Shown here piece by piece: positions 1-8,110 of a DNA stretch of 63,341 bases. The notes under the pieces are model-generated. The model ran no database searches. It worked only from the letters and a program-made list of their open reading frames with translations, and was not told the origin of the DNA. The position numbers and the translations under genes were made by a program. Source of the stretch: Colwellia sp. (GTDB taxonomy: Bacteria; Pseudomonadota; Gammaproteobacteria; Enterobacterales; Alteromonadaceae); contig JAESPR010000008.1 in the NCBI GenBank assembly GCA_016765685.1, forward strand, positions 45,472 through 108,812. Direction: 5' to 3'. Each line of letters begins with the position of its first letter. Within the stretch, counting starts at the first letter, position 1.

Positions 1-17
1 CTGCGTCCATGCAGCGT

Positions 18-103
18 CATGGCACCGCGATATACCGTTCATCCTGAACATACACGCTCTTTGCCATCCATGGCACCGCGATATACCGTTCATCCTGAAC
101 ATA
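18..103. repeat. Two direct copies of a 35-bp intergenic repeat
   Basis: Positions 18-52 and 69-103 are identical 35-bp copies, separated by 16 bp. Each holds a CATGG half-palindrome at one end and the small inverted repeat GTTCATCCTGAAC near the other. The array runs off the left edge of the window, so its full size is unknown. The same 13-bp core recurs at 58178-58190, again directly beside a terminator. This looks like a dispersed, modular intergenic repeat rather than a CRISPR, because the copies are few, closely spaced and internally palindromic. Confidence 0.75.
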
Positions 104-104
104 A

Positions 105-133
105 AAAAGCCCCAGTAAATTACTGAGGCTTTT
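105..133 (-). terminator. Rho-independent terminator of the TonB-dependent receptor gene
   Basis: A hairpin with arms AAAAGCC/GGCTTTT and inner arms CAGTA/TACTG (one mismatched pair between them) has a 3-nt loop. Read on the minus strand it is followed by a run of Ts. It lies about 45 bp after the receptor stop codon. It is symmetrical enough to work in both directions. Confidence 0.8.
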
Positions 134-175
134 AAGTTATCAACTTTTAAATCAAAGCAATAGGCTTAACCGCTA

Positions 176-2824
176 TTAAAAATTATACGTTGCTTTCACG
201 TAGTAGTAACCACCGTTAAAATCAAACGGGCCACTTTCATAGTAAACAGCACCTAACACACCTGCAGTACCATCTTTAAGCTTTTGCGCTTTTTGATCAA
301 GCAAGTTATTCGCACCCGCAGTAAGCGTAACTGAATCACTCATAAAGTAACTCACTTCCGCGTCAAAGGTAAATGCTGAATCGGCGTACTCAGAGCCCCA
401 TTCACTGGTATCATCGGCATGAGTTGCATAGTACTCACCAAAGTAATTGGCACGAATAAACATGCTGATATTATCCCAGCTTTGAGCAACAGTAAAAGTA
501 CCACGATTCTCAGGTAAACCATCTTCTAAACGACGAACTTTACCTAATGAGGTTGTTGCTGAGTCAAACTTATCAACTGTGGTATCGTTATAGTTCCACG
601 CTAAGCTTAATTGAGTATCACCACCCATTAATTCCATAGAGTAGTTAGCAACAATATCAAGACCTTGCGTGGTGGTATCAAATGAATTTTGGAAGAAAGT
701 TACAGCACTAATTAGCTCAGGGTTTTTAACACCTAATTCTCTCAGTGCAGCATAATCATTTGGATTAACCGTTATTTGGCTAGACTGGGCAATACGATCA
801 GTCACTTCAATGTTGTAGTAATCTAAAGTCATGAAGAAATCGCCTAACTCTAACACTGCACCAACAGCAAAACTTATTGACTCTTCTGGTGATAGTTCTG
901 ACGCACCATAAAACTGTGGAATAACATCCGTTGGTGGTGATGTGAATGTTTGAATTAAGTTGCCATCAACAATTGAGGTTTGCGTATTCACTACGTTGGC
1001 TTGGCCAACCGTTGGCGCTCTAAAACCCGTACTATGAGAGCCACGCACCGAAAACGCATCATTTATTTGATATTGTGCGGTTAGTTTATAGTTAGTGGTT
1101 GAACCAAAAGACGAGAAATTTTCAAAACGTACTGCACCACCTACTAAGAAATCTTCCGTCAGGTAAGCTTCAACATCAATATAGGCCGCCATGTTACGAC
1201 GTACGTTTTCGCCTGCTGATTCAGGACCAAAACCTTTGAAACCATGTGAGCCAATGTTAAAACCTTGATCAGCGTAGGCACCTGCTTTCCATGAAGCTTC
1301 TTCACCCGCGACAATTTCAAAACTTTCTTCACGCCATTCAACACCGGTAGCAAAGTTTAATTCATCATCTAGCCCGATATCAAAACCGCGCACTAAATCA
1401 AAGTTAAAGGTTTTTTCTAATTGAATATATTTACCGGTTTTAAAGCTAGTTTGAGTCAGCTCTGGGTTTTCTATGTCAATACCAAGAGAAGGGTTCAAAC
1501 TATTATTTAAGTAAAATGACGATTCACTGCGACCAACAATACCGCTCACATCAAAATACCAGTCTTTTAAGAAACCTGAATTGATATCGCCTTTGGTACC
1601 TATGGTTAAAGAGGTATCAGTAATATTACCACCAAATCTAGGGGTATAACCACCTGGCATCACTTGGTTCATAGAAAAACAATTAGGATTGTTCAACACT
1701 TCGTCCGTATAACGAGGGTTATTTAATACGTTATCACCAACTAAAATATCATTAGGGCAACTATTAGATAGCCCCGGATCAATGTCTCCAACTAACAATG
1801 TACCAGGCGCTTCATCCCAAAGCTCAGCTAAATCAGGAAAGTCATCTTCATCAGGGCGTTTAACAAACTCACCATTAAGATCGCGATATAAGCCAGCATA
1901 AACGCTACCACGGTTCTGCGGGTTACGATAATAGAAACCACCTTCTACATCACGCTCAGAATAGTTACCAAACATGTAGAATTCTTTATCATTGCCTAAA
2001 TCTAAACCAACGTTACCAAAAAGGGTAATGTCATCTTTAATTTCTGGTGCACCCCAAATTTGCGCGGGGTTTTGAATAAATTGATTACCCTCATCCGCTA
2101 AACCTTGAGCATCAGGACGTTGAATAGAGCGACTGGTCGCATCGGCATTTTTATATTGAAAACTTAAGTTAACAAAACCATCATCGGTAAAAGGCATACC
2201 AATATTACCGGCAATAACGGTAGATGCACCATCACCTTCAAAATATTCACCTTGCTTAACAGAAAGCGAACCACCGTCAGCATCATCTTTTAAAACAAAG
2301 TTCATTACCCCAGCAATAGCATCTGAGCCATATTGTGCAGAAGCACCATCACGTAATACTTCAACTTGCTTTAAACCGATACTAGGAATAACAGAAATAT
2401 CTGCACCTTGAGCACCGTCATTTACACCACCGCCTTGGAAGGCAATAACAGAAGCACGATGACGACGTTTACCATTTAATAAGATTAAAGTACTGTCTGA
2501 TGATAAGCCACGTAAGTTTACTGGACGTATTAAGGTTGCAGCATCTGAGATAGGCTGTGCGCGAACACTAAAAGAGGGAACCGCGCTTTGTAACATATCG
2601 AGCATGTCACTTGAGCCGCTTTTACCTAATTCATCACCACCAACGATATCAATGGGTACTGGTGAGTCAGAAATTGAACGAGGAGCAGAACGAGTACCTA
2701 CAACAGCGATACGTTCAATTTTTTCCTCTTTTGCCGCTTCTTCAGCAGCAGCGTATAAGGGTGCTGTACCTAACGCGACACCCACAGCTAGGGCTAACGT
2801 AGTAGCACGAAATTTAGTAGACAT
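176..2824 (-). CDS. TonB-dependent outer-membrane receptor
   Basis: An 882-residue protein that should form a 22-strand outer-membrane barrel closed by a plug and import a substrate using energy from TonB. A signal peptide covers roughly residues 1-27, ending in an Ala-rich cleavage region. A TonB-box-like stretch (IERIAVVGTRS) follows near residue 36. The plug occupies about residues 50-180 and contains the typical LRGL, LLNGKRR and EVLRDGASAQYGSDAIAG motifs. The rest is barrel and ends with the aromatic Phe expected of a Bam substrate. Its length fits the large receptors of Alteromonadales. No transporter or enzyme gene is adjacent, so the substrate cannot be inferred. It is monocistronic, with its own terminator and a 704-bp upstream spacer containing a 10-bp dyad that could be an operator. 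Confidence 0.93.
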   Translation of the reverse strand: MSTKFRATTLALAVGVALGTAPLYAAAEEAAKEEKIERIAVVGTRSAPRSISDSPVPIDIVGGDELGKSGSSDMLDMLQSAVPSFSVRAQPISDAATLIRPVNLRGLSSDSTLILLNGKRRHRASVIAFQGGGVNDGAQGADISVIPSIGLKQVEVLRDGASAQYGSDAIAGVMNFVLKDDADGGSLSVKQGEYFEGDGASTVIAGNIGMPFTDDGFVNLSFQYKNADATSRSIQRPDAQGLADEGNQFIQNPAQIWGAPEIKDDITLFGNVGLDLGNDKEFYMFGNYSERDVEGGFYYRNPQNRGSVYAGLYRDLNGEFVKRPDEDDFPDLAELWDEAPGTLLVGDIDPGLSNSCPNDILVGDNVLNNPRYTDEVLNNPNCFSMNQVMPGGYTPRFGGNITDTSLTIGTKGDINSGFLKDWYFDVSGIVGRSESSFYLNNSLNPSLGIDIENPELTQTSFKTGKYIQLEKTFNFDLVRGFDIGLDDELNFATGVEWREESFEIVAGEEASWKAGAYADQGFNIGSHGFKGFGPESAGENVRRNMAAYIDVEAYLTEDFLVGGAVRFENFSSFGSTTNYKLTAQYQINDAFSVRGSHSTGFRAPTVGQANVVNTQTSIVDGNLIQTFTSPPTDVIPQFYGASELSPEESISFAVGAVLELGDFFMTLDYYNIEVTDRIAQSSQITVNPNDYAALRELGVKNPELISAVTFFQNSFDTTTQGLDIVANYSMELMGGDTQLSLAWNYNDTTVDKFDSATTSLGKVRRLEDGLPENRGTFTVAQSWDNISMFIRANYFGEYYATHADDTSEWGSEYADSAFTFDAEVSYFMSDSVTLTAGANNLLDQKAQKLKDGTAGVLGAVYYESGPFDFNGGYYYVKATYNF

Positions 2825-3317
2825 GTTATTTCCTTCTTAAGTTCATTGTTTTAATAAGCTAATAATGTGTTTGTAAATTTAATAGAAACAAATTTCAGCT
2901 TTATATTTTTTATAGTTGTTCATGTTTTTTATGAATGTTTTTCACAAAAATACAGTAATCATCAGTAAAAACACACCGATGATTACTAGTTATAAAGCAG
3001 TAGTAAAAACTTTACAAGAGGGTTACAAATTTTTAATAACTATCAAAATGTAACAAAAAAGTTAATAATTTGAGATTGACTAAGTTCTACGAAGCATACT
3101 CAGCAATAATATAGAAAAGTGCTCTACGTAAACCCTATAACTAGTGTAGCTTATAGCATAAAATATCAAAAAAGATAGTGCGAAGATATTCGTAATAACA
3201 AAAAACCTTCTTATTCCAAAATATTATAAGCTATTTTTTTTAATACCTTACTACCCTTCTCTAATTTTATAAAACTGCCTTCAAGAGCACTTTATTTTGT
3301 TAAATCATTCGCAAGTG
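2825..3317. other. Long spacer between divergent receptor and cold-shock genes
   Basis: This very A+T-rich stretch has no credible ORF. It should contain the receptor promoter on the minus strand. The only distinctive element I see is the dyad at 2954-2987. Several poly-T/poly-A tracts could bend the DNA. I see no RNA gene. Confidence 0.6.
2954..2987. promoter_or_regulatory. 10-bp perfect dyad upstream of the receptor gene
   Basis: AGTAATCATC at 2954-2963 and GATGATTACT at 2978-2987 are perfect inverted arms around a 14-bp centre. The dyad lies about 130 bp before the receptor start. It could be an operator for a dimeric regulator or a transcript hairpin. It does not have the spacing of a classical Fur box. 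The function is inferred only from position and symmetry. Confidence 0.4.
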
Positions 3318-3345
3318 TTGACAACGCCTGACACAGCTTTATAAT
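3318..3345 (+). promoter_or_regulatory. Consensus sigma-70 promoter of the cold-shock gene
   Basis: TTGACA at 3318-3323 and TATAAT at 3340-3345 both match the consensus perfectly, with a 16-bp spacer. Transcription would start near 3352, giving a leader of about 177 nt before the cspA-like start codon. Long leaders are typical of cold-inducible csp mRNAs. Confidence 0.85.
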
Positions 3346-3351
3346 GCAGGT

Positions 3352-3528
3352 CGCTTGAAGTTAGTTTTATATTTTTGTACACCATTTCGCTGTTAAATTC
3401 TGCACTGCAGAGCTAACAGGTCCTGTTTTATAAGTAATAGCAACACTTTTTAGCAAACCCGCTTTTAATAATTTTGTATTTCAAAACTTAAAAGCATAAA
3501 TTACTCATAAATAAATTAGGATACTCTT
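3352..3528 (+). promoter_or_regulatory. Long structured 5' leader of the cold-shock mRNA
   Basis: The predicted leader holds two mutually exclusive structures. In one, CTGTTA (3390-3395) pairs with TAACAG (3414-3419), enclosing a perfect TCTGCA-C-TGCAGA hairpin (3399-3411). In the other, AACAGG (3415-3420) pairs with CCTGTT (3422-3427). The ribosome binding site is the AGGA about 7 nt before the ATG. Known cspA leaders act as RNA thermosensors, so a temperature switch is plausible here. I saw the alternative pairings directly; the switching is inference. Confidence 0.55.
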
Positions 3529-3735
3529 ATGTCTACTACTACTGGTACAGTAAAATGGTTCAACGAAGCTAAAGGTTTCGGTTTCATCGAGCAAGAAAAT
3601 GGCCCTGACGTTTTCGCTCACTTCAATGCAATCGTTGGTGATGGTTTCAAAACTTTAGCTGAAGGTCAAAAAGTTGAATTCACAGTAACTGATGGTCAAA
3701 AAGGCCCTCAAGCTGAGAACATTGTTGCTCTTTAA
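3529..3735 (+). CDS. cspA: Cold-shock protein, CspA family
   Basis: A 68-residue single cold-shock domain with the RNP1 motif KGFGFI and an RNP2-like VFAHF, of the normal size for the family. These proteins bind single-stranded RNA and DNA and act as RNA chaperones at low temperature. The gene stands alone, with a consensus promoter, a long leader and its own terminator, an arrangement typical of the strongly cold-induced members. The start is fixed by the AGGA ribosome binding site. Bacteria usually carry several csp paralogues, so the exact name cspA as opposed to another csp is uncertain. Confidence 0.95.
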   Translation: MSTTTGTVKWFNEAKGFGFIEQENGPDVFAHFNAIVGDGFKTLAEGQKVEFTVTDGQKGPQAENIVAL

Positions 3736-3758
3736 TTTTAACTAATTAGAGTCACAAC

Positions 3759-3794
3759 AAAAAAGCGAGTTACCAAACGGTACTCGCTTTTTTT
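3759..3794 (+). terminator. Terminator of the cold-shock gene
   Basis: A hairpin with arms AGCGAG and CTCGCT plus inner ACC/GGT pairing, flanked by A and T runs of six to seven bases. It begins 24 bp after the cspA stop codon. Confidence 0.9.
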
Positions 3795-3812
3795 ATGAGC
3801 TTGAATAAACTT

Positions 3813-3952
3813 CCCCGAGGTAAGCCTACTCGCTTAGGCTCGTCTTCACTGCGTGAAGCGGGGTATTTTATTAAGATATAGCTTCGCTATAAAGTGCTAA
3901 TATAACGCCGAAAGTGGCAGAGAATTAAACCCGCAAAACGTCACGTAGTGAC
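3813..3952. repeat. Cluster of intergenic hairpins, including a three-stem element
   Basis: At 3813-3863 an outer CCCCG/CGGGG stem encloses two further stems: AGCCTA/TAGGCT (3823-3828 with 3835-3840) and CTTCAC/GTGAAG (3844-3849 with 3853-3858). This would fold as a three-way junction in RNA or as a branched cruciform in DNA. TATAGC/GCTATA (3877-3891) and GTCAC/GTGAC (3940-3952) follow. The cluster lies between the cspA terminator and the 3' end of a convergent gene. It is more likely a dispersed palindromic repeat than a gene-specific RNA. Confidence 0.55.
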
Positions 3953-3978
3953 ACTTATAAAGATGCGCAGCTGCTTTA

Positions 3979-4824
3979 TTAATAAATAGTGACCGATGTA
4001 GGGCTTAATACGGATAAAATACTTAAACGTTCTAAATCGCAATAATCAACCGCCGTAGTTAACATCTTGTCATTAATACCTAAGGATGTTAGTTGTAACT
4101 CCTGAATAAGTTGCTGCTGATTTTTTGATTTTAACAGTGTTTGTTGGGTCATGATTCGTTTGGCAATATAAAGTAACTGAGCCTCGGTATTTATTAAACT
4201 AAAATTGTCTTCATCTTGATGACGAATAGGTGCAACTAAATTGTAAGGTAATTGCCACAACTTCAGTAATTCAGCGCCACACTCACCAAAAGTAAAACCT
4301 AAGACCTCTCGTTGCACATGCCATGGTAAAGCACTATGTTGCCCGCTTTGACATTCAGCTATTTTTTCAGAAGAAATTTGTTTTACTACTAACTCCCCTA
4401 AGTTATGCAATAAACCTAAAATAAACAAACGCTCTGCATTAGGTATTTTTAAGCTGCTACCAAGAAATTTAATCAATAATGCACAATCAACACTTTTTTC
4501 CCAAAAATTATCTAAGTAGTCTTGCTCAGCATTAATAGACTTAAATGCTTGTGTACTGAAATACGCAATAACAAGGTTGTATACTTCGGTGATTCCTAGT
4601 ACTAAAACTGCTTTAGAGATAGTATCAATTTTACCTGGATAGTTAAAAAAAGAACTATTAGCAAGCTTTAAAATGGTACCTGCAAGTGCGGGATCTATTA
4701 TGATGACATCACTGATATCATCAATAGTCGAAGATTCATCATCAATTAATTCTTTAATACGAATAAAAGAATCTGATAAAACAAATACTTCACCTGCTTG
4801 ACCAGCATATTCAATAGCGTTCAT
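3979..4824 (-). CDS. HDOD-domain protein (paralogue 1)
   Basis: A 281-residue protein consisting essentially of one HDOD domain, a helical relative of HD hydrolases found in signalling proteins. The core motif is visible at about residues 40-80 (IIDPALAGTILKLANS, then YPGKIDTISKAVLVLG). In the position of the metal-binding HD pair it has LLHNLGELV, so Asp is replaced by Asn and phosphohydrolase activity is unlikely. Scaffold or c-di-GMP/phosphorelay roles are known for some relatives, but nothing here fixes the partner. It is clearly paralogous to the gene at 11590-12432, sharing the N-terminus (NAxEYA), the length and the block order. The upstream region lacks a strong ribosome binding site. 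The gene appears to be transcribed alone. Confidence 0.85.
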   Translation of the reverse strand: MNAIEYAGQAGEVFVLSDSFIRIKELIDDESSTIDDISDVIIIDPALAGTILKLANSSFFNYPGKIDTISKAVLVLGITEVYNLVIAYFSTQAFKSINAEQDYLDNFWEKSVDCALLIKFLGSSLKIPNAERLFILGLLHNLGELVVKQISSEKIAECQSGQHSALPWHVQREVLGFTFGECGAELLKLWQLPYNLVAPIRHQDEDNFSLINTEAQLLYIAKRIMTQQTLLKSKNQQQLIQELQLTSLGINDKMLTTAVDYCDLERLSILSVLSPTSVTIY

Positions 4825-4926
4825 AAAATGGTTGCCCGATAAATATAAAATAAAAGTTATTAAAACTTAAATACTCTTCTCTCTATAAATTTAGCACATT
4901 TTGAACAAAAGCCAGTGCCCTATGAA

Positions 4927-5778
4927 TTAATATTCAACACTTATTTGATAAGATGAAAACTTACGCATATTGATAACGCCTTTTTCAAAAATCAAATACT
5001 GTCCCTTAATGCCTAGTAATATTCCGGAAACTATCGGCGTTTTATCAAAGTTAAAGGAGCTAATTTTAGTTAAGTACTGGCTAACAGGGTAGTTTATTGT
5101 TACGACGTCCTCATCTAACCGTTGCACTGCGTCACAACCAAACTTCAAAGTGATATCACTCAAACGTTGTTCTATTTTGGGGATTAAACTATTTGCTTGC
5201 GCTTTTAAGTCAATCGCTTCATTACTTCCTTTAAGCATTGCCCGCCAATTAGTTTTATCACCTATAAATTCCGCTAGCGCTGTTTCAACCAAGCCTGATT
5301 GTAAACGAGTACTTACTTTAAAAATGGGCAGTGCTTGCGTTGCACCTTGATCAATCCAACGCGTTGGAAGTTGGGTATGCCGAGTAATACCTACCTTTAA
5401 CGCTGAAGTATTAGATAAATAAACATAGTGATCAACCATACAATGCTGTTCACCCCATTGCGGCTCTCGGCAAGTACCTAAATGATGATGACAAGTTTCA
5501 GGTTTCATAATGCACATATCGCACTGAGCAAGTTTAATCATGCAGGGATAGCAAAAACCTTGTGAGTAACTTTTTTTGGTGGTTTTACCACAATGCTTAC
5601 ACGCTATTTTGCCATGGAAATTCAAAGTGAATTCTTTGCCAATAAGGGGATTCAAAGCAATACTTTGTTGATCACCACTTTCATCAATGGCAGCTAAAGG
5701 AAGCTGGTATTGCACGAGGTTGTTGTTATCAAGTTGGGCGGTTAATTTTTCTACTGCGCCTATGGCTGAAGTTGGCAT
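4927..5778 (-). CDS. DUF2797-family protein with cysteine clusters
   Basis: A 283-residue protein that I recognise as DUF2797-like, found widely in marine gammaproteobacteria and without an established function. The N-terminal half has zinc-finger-like cysteines: CKHC, then CYPC, CDMC and a CHHH cluster, at roughly residues 60-100. A segment near residue 118 (VYLSNTSALKVGITR) resembles the GIY-YIG nuclease core, with the two short motifs replaced. Zinc binding is likely; catalysis is uncertain. The next gene pair to the right includes a genuine GIY-YIG protein. No operon partner overlaps it. Confidence 0.75.
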   Translation of the reverse strand: MPTSAIGAVEKLTAQLDNNNLVQYQLPLAAIDESGDQQSIALNPLIGKEFTLNFHGKIACKHCGKTTKKSYSQGFCYPCMIKLAQCDMCIMKPETCHHHLGTCREPQWGEQHCMVDHYVYLSNTSALKVGITRHTQLPTRWIDQGATQALPIFKVSTRLQSGLVETALAEFIGDKTNWRAMLKGSNEAIDLKAQANSLIPKIEQRLSDITLKFGCDAVQRLDEDVVTINYPVSQYLTKISSFNFDKTPIVSGILLGIKGQYLIFEKGVINMRKFSSYQISVEY

Positions 5779-5845
5779 CTGTATTCTCTATAATATTTTG
5801 ATAAAAGGTAGGTGGCTTGCTATAAAAGAGTATTGATATTTTTTC

Positions 5846-6259
5846 TTAGTAGTTAATTTTTTGACGCGTCTGTTTTACTGTTTTTCTATTCGCTTTGCTT
5901 GTTAATCGTCGCTGAACTGAGCCTTTAGTTGGCTTTGTTGCTCGTCTTTTTTTTTGCACTACCATTACAGCTAAAATAAAATCTTTCAAACGTTTTAAAG
6001 CGTCTTCTTTGTTCATTTCTTGAGTGCGAAAAGACTGTGCTTTAATAATAATAACACCGTCTTTTGAAAGACGAGTATCATTACTTGCCAGTAATCTTTC
6101 TTTATAAACTATCGGTAAAGACGAGCGCTTGATATCAAAACGCAAATGAATAGCAGTAGCCACTTTATTGACCCGTTGGCCACCATTACCCATAGCACGA
6201 ATAGCACTTAGTTCTATTTCCCAATCGGCTAGGCTGACATTATTTGATATTTCAAGCAT
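5846..6259 (-). CDS. arfB: Peptidyl-tRNA hydrolase ArfB (ribosome rescue)
   Basis: A 137-residue protein of the class I release-factor fold without codon-recognition domains. The catalytic GGQ motif sits at residues 26-28, in the context AMGNGGQRVNKVATAIHLRF. The Lys/Arg-rich C-terminal tail (about residues 100-137) is the part that enters the empty mRNA channel in ArfB. It frees ribosomes stalled on non-stop mRNA by hydrolysing the peptidyl-tRNA. The length and motifs match E. coli YaeJ/ArfB. The gene is divergent from the GIY-YIG gene, with 58 bp between starts. Confidence 0.94.
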   Translation of the reverse strand: MLEISNNVSLADWEIELSAIRAMGNGGQRVNKVATAIHLRFDIKRSSLPIVYKERLLASNDTRLSKDGVIIIKAQSFRTQEMNKEDALKRLKDFILAVMVVQKKRRATKPTKGSVQRRLTSKANRKTVKQTRQKINY

Positions 6260-6317
6260 TACTATTTACCATTACTTTATTCAAACTACACTTTTAACAA
6301 ACTCTCGCCTAGCAATT

Positions 6318-6599
6318 ATGATGACAAACAACACTTGGACTGTCTATTTTTTACGCTGCAATGATAATAGCCTTTACGCTGGCATTACCACCGATATCGT
6401 TCGCCGTTTACACCAGCATAATCATACCAAGCTTGGCGCTAAGTATACTAAAGCAAAACGTCCCGTTACACTCGTTTTTATTGAAACAGCAACCGATAGA
6501 AGTGCGGCAAGCAAACGAGAATATCAACTAAGGAAGTTAACAAAAGCACAAAAAGAGCAATTAGTTAGCACTTACTTTTCTCAAAACAACACAACATAG
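6318..6599 (+). CDS. GIY-YIG nuclease-superfamily protein (YhbQ-like)
   Basis: A 93-residue single-domain GIY-YIG protein: TVYFLRC, then LYAGITTDIVRRLHQHN, with the conserved Tyr, Gly, Arg and a downstream Glu (KREYQLR). It resembles the YhbQ/UPF0213 family, small nucleases implicated in DNA damage responses but with a poorly defined substrate. The frame is open further upstream, but the ATG at 6318 (or the adjacent one at 6321) is the sensible start, because the longer version would run into the divergent arfB and has no family match. Confidence 0.88.
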   Translation: MMTNNTWTVYFLRCNDNSLYAGITTDIVRRLHQHNHTKLGAKYTKAKRPVTLVFIETATDRSAASKREYQLRKLTKAQKEQLVSTYFSQNNTT

Positions 6600-6691
6600 A
6601 GGTCTGCTTAGTTGATTTTAGCGTTGTTTTTTTCGATTTCTCGATCGAACGCTGTTAGAATGCCTCGTTTTGTCAACAGAAGTGATGTGTG

Positions 6692-7444
6692 ATGCCTGTA
6701 GAAGCTACCCCAAAAGAAGCCATGTTTATTGAGCAATATTGTCCTATTGATAACGAGCAAATTAGCTTTACTCGTCAACAAGGCAGTGATTTTGCTAAAC
6801 AAGTGGCCGATGATTTTAATCCGCTGCACAATATTGAAGCTAAACGCTACTGTGTACCTGGTGATTTATTATTTTCGGTGATCATTGCTAAAGCCGGCTT
6901 ACACCAAGAAATGAGCTTTAACTTTTCAGGCATGGTCAATGATGGCATTGCACTGACTTTCCCCAATAATATCAACAAGTGTTTTGATATAAAAGACGCT
7001 AATGATAAAACCTATTTATCAGTATCAGCTAGCGGTGAAAAAACGCACTGCCCAGCATTAATTAATGCGCTAACGAAAGCTTATGTCGATTTTTCCGGCC
7101 ATACTTTTCCTGATATTTTAGTGAAATTAATGACCGAGCATAACGTCATGATTAATCCTGCTCGTCCAATGGTAATGTATCAATGTATGAAAATTAATTT
7201 ACAACGCCTTGATATCACCACTCTGTCACTACAACTTGCGCAAACAAGTTTGTCTATTGAAGGCAAGCGTGGTGATGCTTGGTTAGAGTTTGATTTGATC
7301 AGTGACGGGAAGGTTGTTGGCCATGGTAAAAAACACATGTTACTCAGCGGTCTACGAGAATACTGCCAAGACAGTGTTGATGCGATGATTGCGCAATATA
7401 AAGAGAGTAAAACAAAATACAATTCAGTTACGAATAATCAATAG
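6692..7444 (+). CDS. DUF3581-family protein
   Basis: A 250-residue protein resembling the DUF3581 family of Shewanella, Vibrio and relatives. The stretch ISFTRQQGSDFAKQVADDFNP, followed by HNIEAKRYCVPGDLLFSVI, recalls the hotdog/MaoC-like arrangement with a DFNPLH signature, so an acyl-thioester-related role is conceivable but not shown. There is no signal peptide or membrane segment. I chose the ATG at 6692 over the GTG one codon upstream. The 3' end faces the convergent secreted-protein gene. Confidence 0.7.
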   Translation: MPVEATPKEAMFIEQYCPIDNEQISFTRQQGSDFAKQVADDFNPLHNIEAKRYCVPGDLLFSVIIAKAGLHQEMSFNFSGMVNDGIALTFPNNINKCFDIKDANDKTYLSVSASGEKTHCPALINALTKAYVDFSGHTFPDILVKLMTEHNVMINPARPMVMYQCMKINLQRLDITTLSLQLAQTSLSIEGKRGDAWLEFDLISDGKVVGHGKKHMLLSGLREYCQDSVDAMIAQYKESKTKYNSVTNNQ

Positions 7445-7490
7445 TTAATTCAACAAATAAGATAACAAATTGCAAGTGCTCATCTACTGA

Positions 7491-7524
7491 TCACTTTATT
7501 GGTCACTTTATTGGTCACTTTATT
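7491..7524. repeat. 12-bp tandem repeat, three copies, at a gene 3' end
   Basis: The unit TCACTTTATTGG is repeated nearly perfectly at 7491, 7503 and 7515, the last copy ending in GA. The third copy contains the stop codon of the minus-strand gene ending at 7520. The duplication therefore copied the 3' end of that gene, stop codon included, into the spacer. Confidence 0.9.
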
Positions 7525-8014
7525 GATAATATTGTTGTTCAAACTCTGCTTGTTGCGTTTGTTTTTCCTCGCTACAAAATGCAAACATTGGCAAATTTTT
7601 AGGTCGGTTACATTGCTTGGGCTGTTGATAAAAGGCCAACCAAGCGCGTTTTTTATCACCTTGATAAGCTGATTTAATCACGATAGCATTGCTGGTTTTA
7701 AAAGGCGTACCGGCAGTGATTTTTTTGTTCATGACACTTTTTGTTTTACTACTAGAGTTTGTAGCTTTATTAACACGCTTTTTTTTAATCTTATTTTTTT
7801 TACCTCCACCCTTTTCACATTGCCACCAATTATCACGCGCTTTATCTTCTCTGGCACGTAAACTAATACCTCGTTTAGCTGAATAACCATGTCGCTGCAT
7901 TGCTTGGATGTTTTGTAGTTTTTCTAATAGCGGTTTACAGCGTTTTTTAGCGGTTGAACTGGGCGATACAACAAGCAGTACAGCGATGAGAGCAAAAATT
8001 TTGAGTGGGTACAT
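7520..8014 (-). CDS. Secreted, lysine-rich protein with four cysteines, function unknown
   Basis: A 164-residue protein with a signal peptide (residues 1 to about 22, hydrophobic core IFALIAVLLVVSPSS). The mature part is strongly basic, with a Lys-rich segment at roughly residues 70-100. It has four cysteines (in RCKP, WWQCEK, KQCNRP and AFCSEE), enough for two disulfides, which fits a periplasmic or extracellular location. I do not recognise the family. It is divergent from the exported DNA ligase gene and shares its roughly 100-bp upstream region. A nucleic-acid-binding role is suggested only by charge and by that neighbour. Confidence 0.7.
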   Translation of the reverse strand: MYPLKIFALIAVLLVVSPSSTAKKRCKPLLEKLQNIQAMQRHGYSAKRGISLRAREDKARDNWWQCEKGGGKKNKIKKKRVNKATNSSSKTKSVMNKKITAGTPFKTSNAIVIKSAYQGDKKRAWLAFYQQPKQCNRPKNLPMFAFCSEEKQTQQAEFEQQYYQ

Positions 8015-8110
8015 ACATTCAATCCTTGAATTGTTTATCTGGGTTAATTTCCATATTATCGTTGAGTATAGTCTATGATTAGCATAATCATAAAAACAGG
8101 GATGTTAATA

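Noticed and set aside
18-103. Direct repeats at the left edge as a CRISPR array
   Set aside because: The 16-bp spacing is too short, the repeats contain internal palindromes, the core reappears elsewhere beside a terminator, and no cas genes are present.
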